A stretch of 64,000 nt of DNA, taken from NCBI RefSeq assembly GCF_048128805.1, contig NC_136000.1, forward strand, positions 14,354,854-14,418,853, in the 5' to 3' direction. Below the pieces are notes generated by a model. That model was not told the DNA's origin. It saw only the letters and a list, made by a program, of their open reading frames with translations, and did no database searches. The stretch is from Centroberyx gerrardi (lineage: Eukaryota; Chordata; Actinopteri; Beryciformes; Berycidae). Made by a program: the position numbers and the translations under genes. Positions 12,601 to 25,262 of the stretch are shown here, one piece after another (positions within the stretch are counted from its first letter, which is position 1; each line of letters opens with the position of its first letter).

Positions 12601-15600
12601 AATTATTCAGCCAGAGTGCTTATTATAAGGTAACAGTAGCTACAGTAAATAAAGTAAAACTACAATCTTTTTCTTATATAATTATTATGTGCACATACTA
12701 GAAAGAATAATTTAATATTAAATACTTTTGTGAAGAAGTCATCAGGAGATGACAGTTTAGTGGTTAGGAGAACTTGTGGCTACAATGTGTTGAAAAATTA
12801 GTCTTTAATTCTGGGACACACAACTGATGTCTGCTAGGGAAAGTGACATAAGCTGAGTCTCAACTATCTACAGTATCTTGTCAAGAATCTCGCTAGTCTT
12901 CCCACTCCATTGGCATAAGCCAAGGATGTGGATGACCCTGGGTCTGGGGTTTCTTGGGCACAGTGGCAGGGGAGAGACCTCCGTACTTAGTCGGAGGAGT
13001 GCTTTGCTTCATTGCTGTGGAAATCTTCTGAGGCATGGAGGCTTTGGTCAGAGAGCGATCCAACTCAAAAGCCTCATCTGACGGCCGCCCGCGGAGGATA
13101 TGTCTGATGGTGGGGAGGGCTAGGTCCGACTTACAGTCCAGGTAGCTCCTGAGGTTGAGCTCGGGGAAAACTACGTCTCTGAGAGCCTGAACCAGCTGGC
13201 TCTCAGAGTGGGACCGTTTGAGCTGGTGGATAACTCTCTGCTCCAGTGAGACGTAGCACAACGTGCCCTCGGTCAGCCCTGACTTTCCCACAGAGCGGTT
13301 GGTCTGGCTCTTCTTCCACAGCGAGGGTTTCAGCCATTGTTGTTTGGGGTTGGCCAGAGTCCCGCTGTGCTCATTCTTGAGGTCTTTCCACTTCTTGCCA
13401 GCATGGGGATTCTCTGAGCCGCTTGGTAGGAGCTGGTAGAGCCCTTCATCAGCCAGGTCCGCTAGGTCTCCAACCAGCAGCTGCTGAATGATTTGCTTCC
13501 TCATGAGTGGAGAAGTGACTGTAAGAGTACCTTGCAGTCCTCTGCCTGCATCAGACACAGAGCCAATCATAACTTGTTAAACAAACCAGCTCAAGGATAT
13601 CCCTTGGAACGACTTTGGCCTACAGGCTCAGCATGCACCAGCGTTGCCTGTAGTGACTAACTGAAAGCACAAGCCATCCTCTGCTGAGTGCCACTATGAA
13701 AACCAACAACAGGGGATGCCACACTGCCATGTCAAAACAGATCTGCCATTAGAAAAGCACAGCCTGAGAGAGAAGTTCTGAAAATGAGGTAAACATGCAG
13801 ATTCTTATCATACCGCACTGTATGGTATTTGGCTCCATACGGTGCGGTAAACCACCACTAAAAGTACGTCTTTGAAGACAGATTTACGGGTTGTGGAGTG
13901 TCTCATTATGTAAAAGGAATGGTTCATTTGTAGTGACTTGAAGGATGACCTATTTTCCAACAAGCTCATTCCTCTCAATCAACTTTAAAGACGATTATGA
14001 ATAGCATCAAGGTAACAGCTTAACCACAAGCAGGTGATACCATACGAGCAAAAGCCAGCTTGACAGCCCCGTACCTCTCAGAAGAGAAAAAACACCCACA
14101 CTTCACTCAAACCAGTCCTCAAGCCATTTTTAAAGCAGCGCAGTGGCTATGCCGTTTAAACACTTAAGGTGAACTTTGCCCTCATGCAATAACGAAAGCT
14201 CATTTTGAAGACCATACTTACCCTCCTTAAAAGATACCAGGACTACTCGGTTGTCAGTGTGCTGTGGTTTCCTGTAGTTGCCATTCATAGGCACAGGGGC
14301 CGACTCCTGGGCATGGGAGGAGTAGATGGAAGTTGCTAAGGCCAGAAACTGGGGAGACACAACAAAACAAAACATGTTAGATATAGAGATTTTCCATACC
14401 CTAAAGGCCATGATCATTTCATTTGCAGACTAATTTGAGTATTAAATTAAGTTGATATTAAGGTTAAACTCTGCAGCCAATAAGAAAATGTCTGGAACAT
14501 TTATGTTAAAGCAATGTTCCACTTAATTTTAACATGGGGGTTATTTGACACTTGACCGCCCAGAATATAAACTACTCATCAAGATCGGATAGAGCTGGGA
14601 CGAGTTTGTAGCGTTCGCATTTTTACTTCCAATTCATTTGAATGAGGCCACAGAAACAGCCTGAAAACTTACATTAAACACATTGGAAATTATGTTCTAC
14701 AACATTGGACCCAAAGTCAATTGAAAGTCACAATAGCAGGATCTGTTGTTGAATATGTTCACTAACATGTTAAATGTAAGTTTTCAGGTAAAAATAAGTA
14801 AGGAAGGAAGTAAAAATCCAAACGCTACAAACTCCTCCCAGCTGCATCCGATCTTGGTGAGTAGTTTATATTCTGGTTTTCATGGCGGTCAAGTGCCAAA
14901 TAACCCCCATGTTGAAACTAAGTGGAATATTGCTTTAAGTCCCGAACTAAAGGCCTACAGGCCTATTTTAGTGTGATTGCGAACCTACTTGGAGAGGTTA
15001 ACAGTGATGAAGCACCTGTTTGCGGGAAATTGTGACATGATTCCTGAACACTGTCCACAGCACACTAGGATAGCATGGAGGAGTTGTCAGTGAGCCATCG
15101 TAGCGGTAATACTCATCCAAGCGTGCAGGCAGCAGCGCTCTCATGTTGAAACCTGGAATCTGCACTCTCTGATCTGCCGGTTGAGATGCACAACACAGTT
15201 CATTTCAGCATTAAACACCAATGTAAGTGGCCGTAAACTCTATGTTAAAGAGCTAATGAAAAGCTTGGAAATTAGGACCCTGGACACAGAAAAAATTATG
15301 ATACCAAAACCCTTGTTGCCATAGTTTGTTTATGTGTTACAAGTCTAGCTTTAGGACTAGGTTGTCAAAATGAATGCAAGTGGATGAAGTGTCACGCAAA
15401 AGAATATAATATATAGTGTAATATATAGTAATCTTCTGCTAAATGAAATATCACTTTAAACTCACCCCTGTATTTGATGCCATTGATGAATTTCAGAAAC
15501 TGTTCGAAGGCTGGATTGAACTCCCCAACCTGTATGAGAAGAATAGTTAGAAGAGTCAGCTCACATTAACAGGTCACCTTCCCCATCCACAGAGCCTCTC

Positions 15601-18600
15601 CACAGTGCCTCACCTCAATCAGCACACCCAGCACAGCCAGGCCGTCAGATTTGTCGATAGCTGTGGAAAGGTTGGGGTATTTGTCTGAATTGTAGTGCAC
15701 AACATGCATCTGTGAAAGTAAAGAGAAACAAGTCAAGATCCTATGCTCCATAAAGATATATCTAATCAGTCAAAGCCTTATTGCAAGATATGTTGACCCG
15801 TCTGTCTTCTGCTCTATCGTTATCTTTTGTTTAACATGTTTGAAGTTTCTTTCTGTAAACACAATGAAATGTTGAGGGGAATGCGGGAGCAACTAACATC
15901 ATCTGACACTCGAGTTACATCATTTCAGAAGGGCAGACCTTTAAAAAAAACAAAAAAAAACTAGTGTGTCATTTTCTTAAAGTGGTTGACTACCGTACAA
16001 TACCATGCTCTATCTTTATCTTACATTTCTCTCCTCTTTGTAGTTCTTCCTTTTTATAAGTAGAATTTTTTTTGCAAACTGTAGTCGCTAAACACAGACC
16101 ATTTTTAGGTGTTAATTGGATTGGAAATAGCTTGTAATGTTCAGCTGATGGCATACTGTATTACAAGAAGAACATACAAGAAACAGTGGAGATGTATTAC
16201 AGTGTGTGGTATTACAGCACAGGAGTAGTCATTTTTCATGTATTCTATGTTCTGCGTACCACAAAGGCATACGAGTTGTGCAAGCCAAATATGTTAGAAT
16301 TGTATTTATGGACTATAGTCTGTCCTGGGAAAAAAGGGGGAAAATTCCTCTATTTCTGGGAAATGTTCAATTTTCCATCATTCCATCCTTCCAAAACAAC
16401 ACGTCACCAAGTTAAAGTAAGAGACTGTGGTTCTGGAGTCTGGAGACACTTGAAAAGATGCATGCTCTTGATGTGTCCGCTCACAAACTCAGGTCAAACC
16501 ACAGCACCTTAAATGTGGTTCTGTTGCAGCAGGGGAATGGTCCAATAAAAGGACACAGGTTGTAACTTGCATTTCAGCTTCTACCCACAGTCTTTCAAGC
16601 TAATGCCAAGTGACATAAAAAGTCACCTATTTTTTGTCTGTTATATACCGGTAGTCGAATGTTCCTTCTAAACTCTGCAGTCAAATCTGTATTTTCTGTC
16701 CTACTTCCAAGTATCAAAAAAAAAAAAAAAAAAAAAAAACTACAGCAAACTGCTTGACTCTTCCTAATGTGCAAAAACTGCTTACTGGGCTTGACACATT
16801 TAATGGCACAGACAGACACTTTCCAGAGGTGGTTGAAAACCAAAGCACATAATAGTCTAGTACTCTAATCCCCTAAAACCCTGGAGAAATAAGAGGGGCT
16901 GGCATCATACTGAGGTTGACTGAAATTATGTCATTGCCATTTGGGATGTGTATCAGAAGATGATATATGGTAGATGAAGACGGTTCTAATTAGAACTATC
17001 TTCGCCTTCTGGTATTTTCTATGTGACAAAATGTGCAAATTTACAAACGTTAGGGCATACTGTATATTTTGATCTGAAGTTAGGCCTACTAATCTCGCAC
17101 AGAATGTCTCATTTCTATTTATTGTGTACACTGCAATTTGGCAATTTGATGCAGTCATTTAAAAAAGACTAGTGAGCACAACAGTGAGCTCTTTCTAATC
17201 TCATTGGCTGGCTAGACTTAAAAGTCATAAACATTAAAAAAACACATGCAGTTTATCATGTCTTTCTTACAGTGGCCTGCCTCACAACTGCTTGTTTAAT
17301 GTTACAATGATGTAAGCCTCTTTAATTAGAATGAAGCATGGTTTCTTTTTATACAAGCATTCAATTATACATTAAAGTCAATTATATGATAAAGATGCAC
17401 AATAAGCTGCTTCTGAAACTGTCTCAAGGGTGGATGCTACTGTACAAACTGCATGTCTGCCACAGTGCTGAGGAACTGGGACAGGAATATGCAGATAGGC
17501 AGCTCTTAAGACTTTCTTCAGCTTGAGCAGCAGCGTCTGCAAGCCTTGAAGGGTGTCAGTGGCACTGGCTCCTCTGCCAGTCAAATGTCACACGTCTAAG
17601 TCACACAGAATTAAATCATTTGTCTGGACTCAGAGATGCTGTCGCATGATGCTAAGACCAGTGAAAGACGTATTCAAGCCTTGGACTAAGCTGCCCTCAA
17701 ACACTGATAACTTCATAACTTAATTTACTTTTTGCACACAGGCCCAAAAAATAGAAGCATCGATAGAGACAGAAGTGCTCTTTGCTCTGTTTACCTCTGC
17801 TGCATACTGCTTGCTGTTCACCACGTGTTCAGAGCCGGTGGGCCTGCTGGAGGAGCCCCAGTGGAAGTGGAGCTGAGCGGCAGTGTAGCGATGAGGCAGG
17901 CTGGAGATGTGCATCTTGGAGGGCAGTGATAGTTGCACTGTGGACAAAAAGACACACACATAGCAGAGCGGGGCAGGGGGTTACTTCAGTTAATCATTTA
18001 TTTAATACATTTTGTGATAGTGCATTAATTGATTTGCATATATACTAATTTCTGTTTGGTTCCACTTTGACCTGCATAATAACCAAATTGAATTGTGGTC
18101 AGGAATAAGCATGCTGATATCAATTTACTGTACATATCTAATCAAAAAAGACAATATCTATAGAAAATATTGTAATATAATATATGCATGTTAAGTACCA
18201 GTAACATCAACATCATCTTGAACTGTCCAAGACCTAAACTGCAGAATCCAACATGGCTCTGTGTAGTCAGAGTTCCTCTCTTTGTAACTGTGTTTGAGAT
18301 TCAGTGGAGTGACGCAGTCACCTGCCACTGTCCGGATGTTTATCATTTAGCCACTGTGTGACGAATGGATGCTTAAAAGTGAAAGACCTCTGTCAGCATA
18401 TTTCAGACACACGTCATGCCGATGATGCTCCTTAGTTAGTGGCATTGTAGCCCATCAGGCATGCACACATAAGCATTTGTCTGGTCTTATCTCAACCTCA
18501 TCCTACCACTTGATGGCAGGTGGTGAAGCAGTGGCTGCTGGGTACCAATTTATTTATGCCGACGTAACAGCCATTGTAATGTTGTGGCCAACACAGAGCG

Positions 18601-21600
18601 GACATTACATGTGTAGTAGATGCTGTCATTGTAATTTCTCATATGTAACAATTTTCTACATCATGCTTCAAGAAACATGTAAGAAACTAATCTGACCAGT
18701 TCTGCAGCTTGCTGTTCAGTGCCACAGCTTACCCCACTTCTCCTTGACTGAAACTGTATATCTTCTCTTCAAACAAAGCGGAATCATTCAACAAAAAACT
18801 GTAATTTTGTGGAATAATCACAATCATCTGCTTAAGTAATCAAAATAATTAGTGTCTCTGTGGCACATGGGTATTGTTGTCTACTTTCTGAATGCTATAT
18901 TGAGATCCAGCAATTCAATTTAAGAGAGTGTTATGAATAGATGGCGAACATAATTGTAGGAAATAAAACTGATGCTGGTTTCTTTTGTTATGATGCACCA
19001 GACCCAGTAGGCCAGATGACTAATCTCCGCTCATATTTTCCCAGACTAAACGTGGAGCGCTTTCTTTGGGTGACAGCTAAGATAATAAGAGAGTGATTAT
19101 GGAAAATTGCCGTGGTTGATATAGAAAGAAGATCCTCCTATCATTTTCTTTCAAGTTTGCCAATAAATTAGCTCTTTAAGGCAAGAAGAGACTATTCCAC
19201 ATTTATCTGAGACAATTTCTAATGAATGCATGGAAAAGTACATCTCTTTAGTTTCAAGATGGCTCACATCGTACAGTAACATTAACTCGATCTTTGTTAA
19301 ATCTTTGTTATCTTTGTTAAATAGTTTTGCTAATTGTGATGGGTTGAGTTTAAAATAAAGTAAAAAAAAAACAAAAAAAACAAACAAAACAAAACAGCTT
19401 GATATACCTATTCTACATTATCATGCATTTCATGGTTAACATTGATGATTTATACTCACCAGAATGTCCATTGTTTCCAAGAGTAAGCTGCTCATTGGCT
19501 GACAGGTTGTAGTTCTGAACCTCAATTGGATGTAAAGTAGGGTCGAACCTTAGCAGGTCTGACTTGATGTCTATTGGAGACTGGAAAGCCCCACCGCAAT
19601 AAGGATAATTCTTATGCCAGTGGTGCTGTCCCTCCGGTCCTGCAACAGCATCAATATAAATCATTAGCAATAAAACACCTACACGACTTGCAGCCCAAAT
19701 GTAATTGTTACTATATACAGTACTATTGCATTGTAAGCAGAGGTGGAAAGTAACTAAGTACATTTACTCAAGTAAAGTCGTTTTTGGGGTACGGGCACTG
19801 TACTTGAGTATTTCCATTTTGTGAGATTAAACACTCAAAATGACTACTTTTACTTTTGACACTTAAATACATAGATATTCTCATATATATAGAATACTGC
19901 TAATACTTCTAACTAGTCCATACCCGGGGATGCGCGCGCCACAACTACATGCAGACTTGCCAAAAATGCGCATAAACAGCGTAAATTTGGGAAAATGGAA
20001 AAATCAGCTTCGTCAGTCCCTGCCTATGCCAATGCTCAATGGTCATGTGCAGTTTCAGATTGATTGGCCAACCCATTGAGGAGCAAAATGGATGCAGACA
20101 GATGGACAGAGTTTTCCTCATTTTATAGTAGGATTTTACTTAAGTAATCTTTTGAATGCAATTACCATTACTTTTAATGGAGTATTTTTCCATTATGGTA
20201 TTGCTACGTTTACTTAAAGGATTTCATCCACCTGCCTACTTACTGGCTTTAACATGCAGTCCCTGAATGCTTTTTCTACCACTTATTGTAAAGCTTCAAA
20301 AAAGTGTGTTTCTCCAATGAAAAGATAATGGCATCACTTTAAACCCTGATTTTTTTTTTCAAATAAGGACCACAGTGGTTGGGATACATTACATGGCTTT
20401 TCAAATGTTAAACTGTTCAATCTTAAAGGGCAAACAAGCTCAGCATGCCCCAGTGTGAAGTGCAAGAGAGGATGACTTCCAACAGTGCCAGGGCTTGTCC
20501 TGGCCTACTGAACATTTTATCTGTAATCAAAGTGAAGTACTATTATCTACGCAGAGAGCGGCGTGGGAGCGGCCTGCGGCTTATTCCCTGCTCGCTCTTG
20601 GCCCTATTGAAGGCAGTGAGAGTGAGAACCAGGCTGTTGTTAGCTGGGAGAACGCAGTGAGAATGCTGTCTCTTTCCAAATGAGAGGTTACTGTAAAGCA
20701 CAGAACACCAAAAATGGCCACTCTTGCAGTTCAAGTCATGCAGTTTGCTATGTGACCTTAGCTGAGGGTGTCTCTCAAGTGTGTGTGTGAGGAAGCACTG
20801 GAAGCACACTGGCCTTGGAAATAACACACATGAGAGAGAGAAATGTTAATCACAAATTGATGTCGAAGAAAAAAAAAATCGAGAAGTTCCTGTGATAATT
20901 TCATTCAGTTTGTTGACCGAAGATTAAGGCTCCACGCTGAGCTTTTTGACTGTGATGCTCAGTATAAAATTCATTCATAATTTACAATGAATGACTCTTT
21001 CAAAACAGTGACAAAACTCACTGGTAGCTAATCACACAACGTGGTGAAAGGCCCTGAATGTAGCAGCGCCAACATCACTGTCGCATTTTTACACCCATTC
21101 ATTATCCATTCAGAATTCATTTAGAGAGTTTGCCATTCAACATATGCCAGATGACCGTCATTAAACATGAATGATGCAGCATGAAGCCTGACCCCATCAC
21201 AGCTGTCACTCAGAGAAATGTGAATTGATGCTACATGACATGCCAAAAGGCATCAAGAGAAATCTGTGAAATCACTGAATACTTGTTTGAGGGAAAACTC
21301 AAAGTTCAGGCAAGGCAAAGTATTCCTATAATAAGAAAGAAAGTTACTCTTATGGCTATAATTACTCAGTGTCCAGTTCATTTGCTGTTTTAATTAGAGC
21401 CGGCTTGCCCTCTCATAATCACATTAGTGGCCTGTGGTAGCCCTCCAGTGTTCCTTAGCAGAACATGACTGCTTGTAATTATTTAAAATCTTGGCCTTCT
21501 GTTATGTAAATTGGAACAATTCCTTAAGATTTCTATTGGGGCTTTCTGTAGAGGAAAGCCTTGAACTGCATGATATCACTGGTCAGAGTAAATAAAAACA

Positions 21601-24207
21601 AAACCAGAATAATGGAGTAGGGTGAGAAAACTACAACAGTCATCATCATCATCATCATTTATGTAACCCCAGGTTTTAAGATTCCCTGCTCCACCACCCA
21701 GCCAGAGGTTGAAGTGTTGAGGTGAAGATGCACCACATGACTCAGCGATGCCCCCATCAACAGAAAGCGCTACCACCCTCCAGACTACTGACTACTGTGA
21801 CAAGGCTTCTCCAGGGTTTGACTGTAACTGAGGATGAAATCCACCACGCTGCACTTAGGAATAAGCCTGAGGTTTATTTATTTATTTATTTATTTTGAAC
21901 TCTTTTTGAATCTCTTTTTACAGAAGTCATCACAAACTCTTCCACTCTGGCTACTAGTTAGTTTGTTAGAATTAAAACAACAACAGTTGATGGTTATTTG
22001 TTTTATTTAAGTGTAATACAAGGTATGCATTTTTTGAAGTATCCAAGTCTAAAATCTATTTTGGAAGTAGTGTGGATAATGGTTTCTTTTGTTAATACCT
22101 ATCTTTATCCTATCTTTTGTGTACACGCTTTTGGCCAAGCAAAGTAATCAGCGCTGGGTGAATCACCAAGATATTTCATATAGCCAAACTGTTATGATAT
22201 TCCCAGAATTGATTGCATTTTTTTCCTACATTTTTTTCATGTTTTCTTCTTTTTTTCTGAATACCCATGGGGTAGGGGACCAACAGCTTTGCAAATAGAA
22301 TCAAAGGTATTTGCTCTCATTAATGCCAAACCATGGCTATAATAATATTAATAACATGGTGAATCATCTTTTCTCAGTGCTCTAAATTAAGCAAGTATCA
22401 TTTGCTCTAACTATAACCATTTGACCATAAATTACTGTGCAGAAACATGAGATCATCCTCAAAAAAGAAAATCTTTCTTATTCACACCAGATGTGCTTGC
22501 ACAAAAGAATTTGTAGGCTATAAACTCATCTTAAAAATAATCATTTAGTCCAGTGCATTTGGTAGTCAAAATTAAGATTAATATTTGTGTAAATATTTCA
22601 TTAAGAAAAATGGCGATATAATGATTTCATCCACCTGCCTACTTGTTGTTTTAACATTCAGTCCCTGAATGCAACAGACTATTGAAAAGCAGTGACACAT
22701 TGACAACAAGGTCACTCTGTGAGCTGAGTTTATGTAAGAGATAGTCATGGTTCAAGAAGCTGCTTCACTTGGACCTGAAGGCTTGAGCCAAAGGCAGCCA
22801 GCCACTTATGAAATGTGGTAATTGCAGAGTTCGTTGCAGTGCAGTGAAAAAGAGATGTGACAGAAGGGTTTTCAGTATTGGTTTGCATCAGGAGTCAAAG
22901 AAAGGTCACATAATGGTTTCCTTTTGATCCAGAAGCATTGTATTTGAAACTGTTATCATATTTGCCATGCTGTATGCTAGTACAAAGCGTTGCTATGGGA
23001 GGGAAACATGTAAGGAGTTTGCACAAGAAAAAAATAGACTCTGACTCAGTTATGGCCTATTAGAGGATTAGGCTACATCAAAATGAAATTTAACACTCAA
23101 TTAATTAATGCTGGGTTAAGGGTAGAATACTATTGAGACATGTAAATAAATGCATATTGACTGGGATTACACATGCAGCCATGGGGAGAAAATAGATGAA
23201 AAAAAAAGCCATTTGTGTCAGCCATAAGAAAATAATGACAAAAATATATTATCAGACTTACCATTGTATGTCCATTTGGCACCTGAAAGAGATACAAGAA
23301 AAATCTGTTTGTCCCCAAAATACAATTTGAACCAGGCTTTAGAATCAGAATCAGGCTTTATTGGCCAAGTATGGAACACATACCAGCTCCTGTTTGTTAT
23401 ATTCATTCATACATAACACTAACACCTACCCCACACATACAATATACTTCCATACCACACTATCATAACATATCAACTTTGAGCAAAATTTTTTTTTTTT
23501 TATGGAGTATAACTTCAGCTCATAACAGTTCATTTTCACACTTTTGAAAGATGTCCCAAAGGGGAAAGATCAAGTTTTTATGTTACACTTAAGCAAATGA
23601 TCATCTTCATCTGCTTCCACCTCATATTATTAAACTATCAACTTTGCAAAAGGGATACAGGACAATTGCTTTCTATATGGAGAAAAAAAAAAAAAAAGAC
23701 AAAGTGGCAACAATTTAATTTGAACAGTCATCAGCAGTAATCTCAGTGCCAAGTGGTCATGTCTCGTGTCGCCCTCTCCTCTCTCAGTCTTTTTCAGTGT
23801 CAGAAATAGCCTGTGGGTGGATGGAGCTGGATGAAACACCTGCCACGAAGCATCCTCTCTGCTCTGGACCAACCGCTAAACAAATAGCCTATTGTCAATT
23901 TAATCCTACTTTCTTCTTCTTCTTCTTCTTCTACTTCTTCTTCTTCTTCTTCACGACGTTCAAAAATCAATTTTTCCACGCTCAGATGTATTAGCCTACC
24001 TTCTATTTAATACTCGTTGTCTCCAAGAGTCACTTCTCACTTTGAGCACTTGAGCACTTGCCACTGATCTAGGCTACTAGTAGGCTACAATCTTAAGTCC
24101 ATCCAAATACTTTTTTCCTCCTCCAGTAAGAATGTTCTTATGTTCTTACCATGCAAGACGGCGAAGAAAGTCGCTTGGAGGAAAACAGTGGGTGTGAAAC
24201 TCTGCAT
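7438..24207 (-). CDS. CA12: Carbonic anhydrase 12, membrane-anchored (336 aa)
   Basis: This is an extracellular zinc enzyme that interconverts CO2 and bicarbonate. Minus-strand coding exons are 24150-24207, 23262-23282, 19460-19639, 17795-17937, 15614-15709, 15466-15529, 15016-15173, 14222-14348, 9442-9526 and 7438-7516. They total 337 codons including stop, all in phase. Residues 1-20 form a signal peptide ([20 protein letters not shown]). The catalytic domain follows, with zinc ligands H110 and H112 (QLHFHWG) and H136 (MHVVHYN). H85 in NNGHS is the expected proton shuttle, and GSLTTPPC is present. The two cysteines in YPYC and TPPC probably form the extracellular disulfide. Exon 9 encodes the membrane helix ([20 protein letters not shown]), and exon 10 a short tail ending DEYGSRV. 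The length is close to the human protein of about 354 aa. Intron 8 holds an unrelated open frame. Confidence 0.95.
8372..8530 (+). mobile_element. Old tRNA-derived SINE fragment
   Basis: The stretch starts with an A-box-like run (tagttggtagagcatag) and has a B-box-like gtttgattcct about 45 bp later. It ends near ggataaaaatgtccacca, which resembles the conserved V-type SINE tail. It lies in CA12 intron 9 and is diverged. Confidence 0.5.
9581..9638. repeat. (TG)n microsatellite, 29 units
   Basis: This is an uninterrupted TG dinucleotide run 50-108 bp upstream, in CA12 transcription order, of the membrane-anchor exon 9442-9526. It therefore lies close to that exon's splice acceptor. Confidence 0.97.
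11090..11970 (+). mobile_element. Decayed L2-type LINE with 3' tail
   Basis: Broken plus-strand frames retain reverse-transcriptase echoes: [15 protein letters not shown] at about 11250 resembles the GVPQGSVLGPLLF motif. [19 protein letters not shown] at about 11545 resembles the FISSRLDYCNSLL segment. The stretch 11830-11930 matches the familiar fish LINE tail (gatggactggcaacctgtcc, then ggataggctccagccc) and ends in AAT-rich repeats. The frames carry many stops, so it is a fossil. It lies in CA12 intron 8. Confidence 0.65.
12893..13570 (-). CDS. Unrecognised 225-codon open frame nested in CA12 intron 8
   Basis: This is the longest open frame in the window and does not belong to any multi-exon gene I could build. 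It is GC-rich relative to the AT-rich intron around it and has coding-like composition, with no transposase or reverse-transcriptase motif. The product is basic and hydrophilic, with no signal peptide or membrane segment. Visible stretches include [40 protein letters not shown] and a C-terminus [10 protein letters not shown]. The ATG at 13570 has an in-frame TAA nine bases upstream. A second ATG after a possible acceptor (cttacag) opens [20 protein letters not shown]. It is on the same strand as CA12. It could be an intronless nested gene, the last exon of a longer gene, or a retrocopy. I do not recognise the family. Confidence 0.55.
   Translation of the reverse strand: MIGSVSDAGRGLQGTLTVTSPLMRKQIIQQLLVGDLADLADEGLYQLLPSGSENPHAGKKWKDLKNEHSGTLANPKQQWLKPSLWKKSQTNRSVGKSGLTEGTLCYVSLEQRVIHQLKRSHSESQLVQALRDVVFPELNLRSYLDCKSDLALPTIRHILRGRPSDEAFELDRSLTKASMPQKISTAMKQSTPPTKYGGLSPATVPKKPQTQGHPHPWLMPMEWED
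13811..13849. repeat. Short inverted repeat (15-bp arms, 9-nt loop)
   Basis: TACCGCACTGTATGG at 13811-13825 pairs with CCATACGGTGCGGTA at 13835-13849 with a single mismatch. It lies about 240 bp upstream, in minus-strand terms, of the nested 225-codon frame. It could be a small hairpin, a MITE remnant or a chance palindrome. Confidence 0.7.
16716..16739. repeat. Poly-A run of 24
   Basis: This is an uninterrupted A tract in CA12 intron 5 with no recognisable element attached. It may be the tail of a degraded retroelement. Confidence 0.9.
19739..20238. mobile_element. Fish interspersed repeat with GGTGGAAAGTAACT-type end
   Basis: The left end (cagaggtggaaagtaactaa, then acatttactcaagta) is a very common fish DNA-element end. 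The right end, read in reverse, begins gcaggtggatgaaatccttt and continues with a related AAGTA motif. The middle (about 19915-20135) has a different composition and may be a secondary insertion. It lies in CA12 intron 3 about 100 bp from exon 3. Confidence 0.5.
20222..20274. repeat. 52-bp dispersed repeat, copy 1 (copy 2 at 22623-22675)
   Basis: The stretch starting gatttcatccacctgcctac and ending cagtccctgaatgc is present twice in CA12 intron 3, about 2.4 kb apart, with few differences. It overlaps the right end of the preceding interspersed repeat, so both copies probably mark the same element family. Confidence 0.6.
23336..23375 (-). mobile_element. L2-type LINE 3' tail fragment
   Basis: The plus strand reads gaatcagaatcaggctttat then tggccaagtatgg. 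This is the reverse complement of the familiar fish LINE ending that contains CCAATAAAGC and GATTCTGATTC. Only the tail is present, between CA12 exons 1 and 2. Confidence 0.6.
23911..23952. repeat. (TTC)n microsatellite
   Basis: This is a near-perfect TTC trinucleotide run with one CTA interruption, in CA12 intron 1. Confidence 0.95.
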
Positions 24208-24289
24208 CTTGGTCCCTTCTGCTCTCTGTGTGATACTGTAAATGAGTGGAGAGCAGGAGCTTGGAGCGGAGCACCAGCTTTCCAACCGG

Positions 24290-24297
24290 CTTTTATA
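24290..24297 (-). promoter_or_regulatory. CA12: TATA box of CA12
   Basis: The minus strand reads TATAAAAG here, 83 bp upstream of the CA12 ATG, within a GC-richer stretch. That spacing allows a transcription start near 24265 and a 5'UTR of about 55-60 nt. The start site is inferred. Confidence 0.65.
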
Positions 24298-24624
24298 GTA
24301 ATGTTGCCAGCTCCATTGTAGCTCGCACTGACGTCAGAGCAATAACAAAACCAGCCTCCACAGTCATCTGGTCACCGGAGAGTGACAGCTCAACAGCGTC
24401 GACCGCATCCATGCGGAGTTACTCATTTTAGGGCGCAGCCTCAAACCTGCCGCTGCAGGATACGGGAAATGTTGCGCAGTGAGCACCGTGCAAGTACCGG
24501 TACCGGAGAGCTGGAGGGCTTCTGAGGGTGACGCCACGCCAACCTCCCGATGTCCATGTCCTCAAGTGCGCCCGGAGACTCTATAGATACTGTGCAGGGA
24601 AACTATAAAATGTTACTACCATAT

Positions 24625-24625
24625 T

Positions 24626-24684
<59 letters not shown>
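24625..24684. repeat. (ATCT)n-(GTCT)n compound microsatellite
   Basis: A run of ATCT tetranucleotides passes into GTCT repeats without a break, in the CA12/Kunitz intergenic region. Confidence 0.95.
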
Positions 24685-25262
24685 TTACTATGTGCGTCTT
24701 GCTTACTTTCTACTCCTTACAGGATGAAGACATAACTTGTAAATTTTTAGGAAAGATGCTTTTTTTTTATTTTTTATTTTTTTACCTTGGCTCGTGATGA
24801 GGATTATCACATATTAAAAGATGAATCTCTCATGCTGTGCAAATAGAAAGCTGACATGGCAGATAGCTTCCCATATGAACTCCATGAGGTCTACTCCATG
24901 AAGGGGGATTTGAACTTTCTGAAACTGTTCTTTAATCAAACCCTCTGCAAAAAGGTTAAGCTACAGTTGCAGTCATTTAAATCGCTCCAGGTAATTAACA
25001 TTTTGTTGCATCATGTCTCAACGTGCTTCATGAAGTGGCACAGAAAACAGTTCTGCAATACGCTGACCTGTGCCTCAGTCTAGCTGTGTATCTGTGCTGC
25101 TGTGTAGCTGGGATTATGTGCAGCTGGGGCCCTGAATGTTCCCTGAATGAGGCTTTCAAAACTATACTTAGTGGCAATGAATACATAGAGTAATATATGC
25201 CATAAAAAACTGCTGAACCCACTAATGACTCTTCCTTGGATGGATATTAGGCTACATGTAGG

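Noticed and set aside
17732..18048. Plus-strand frames opposite CA12 exon 4
   Set aside because: These are antisense shadows of the CA12 exon at 17795-17937.
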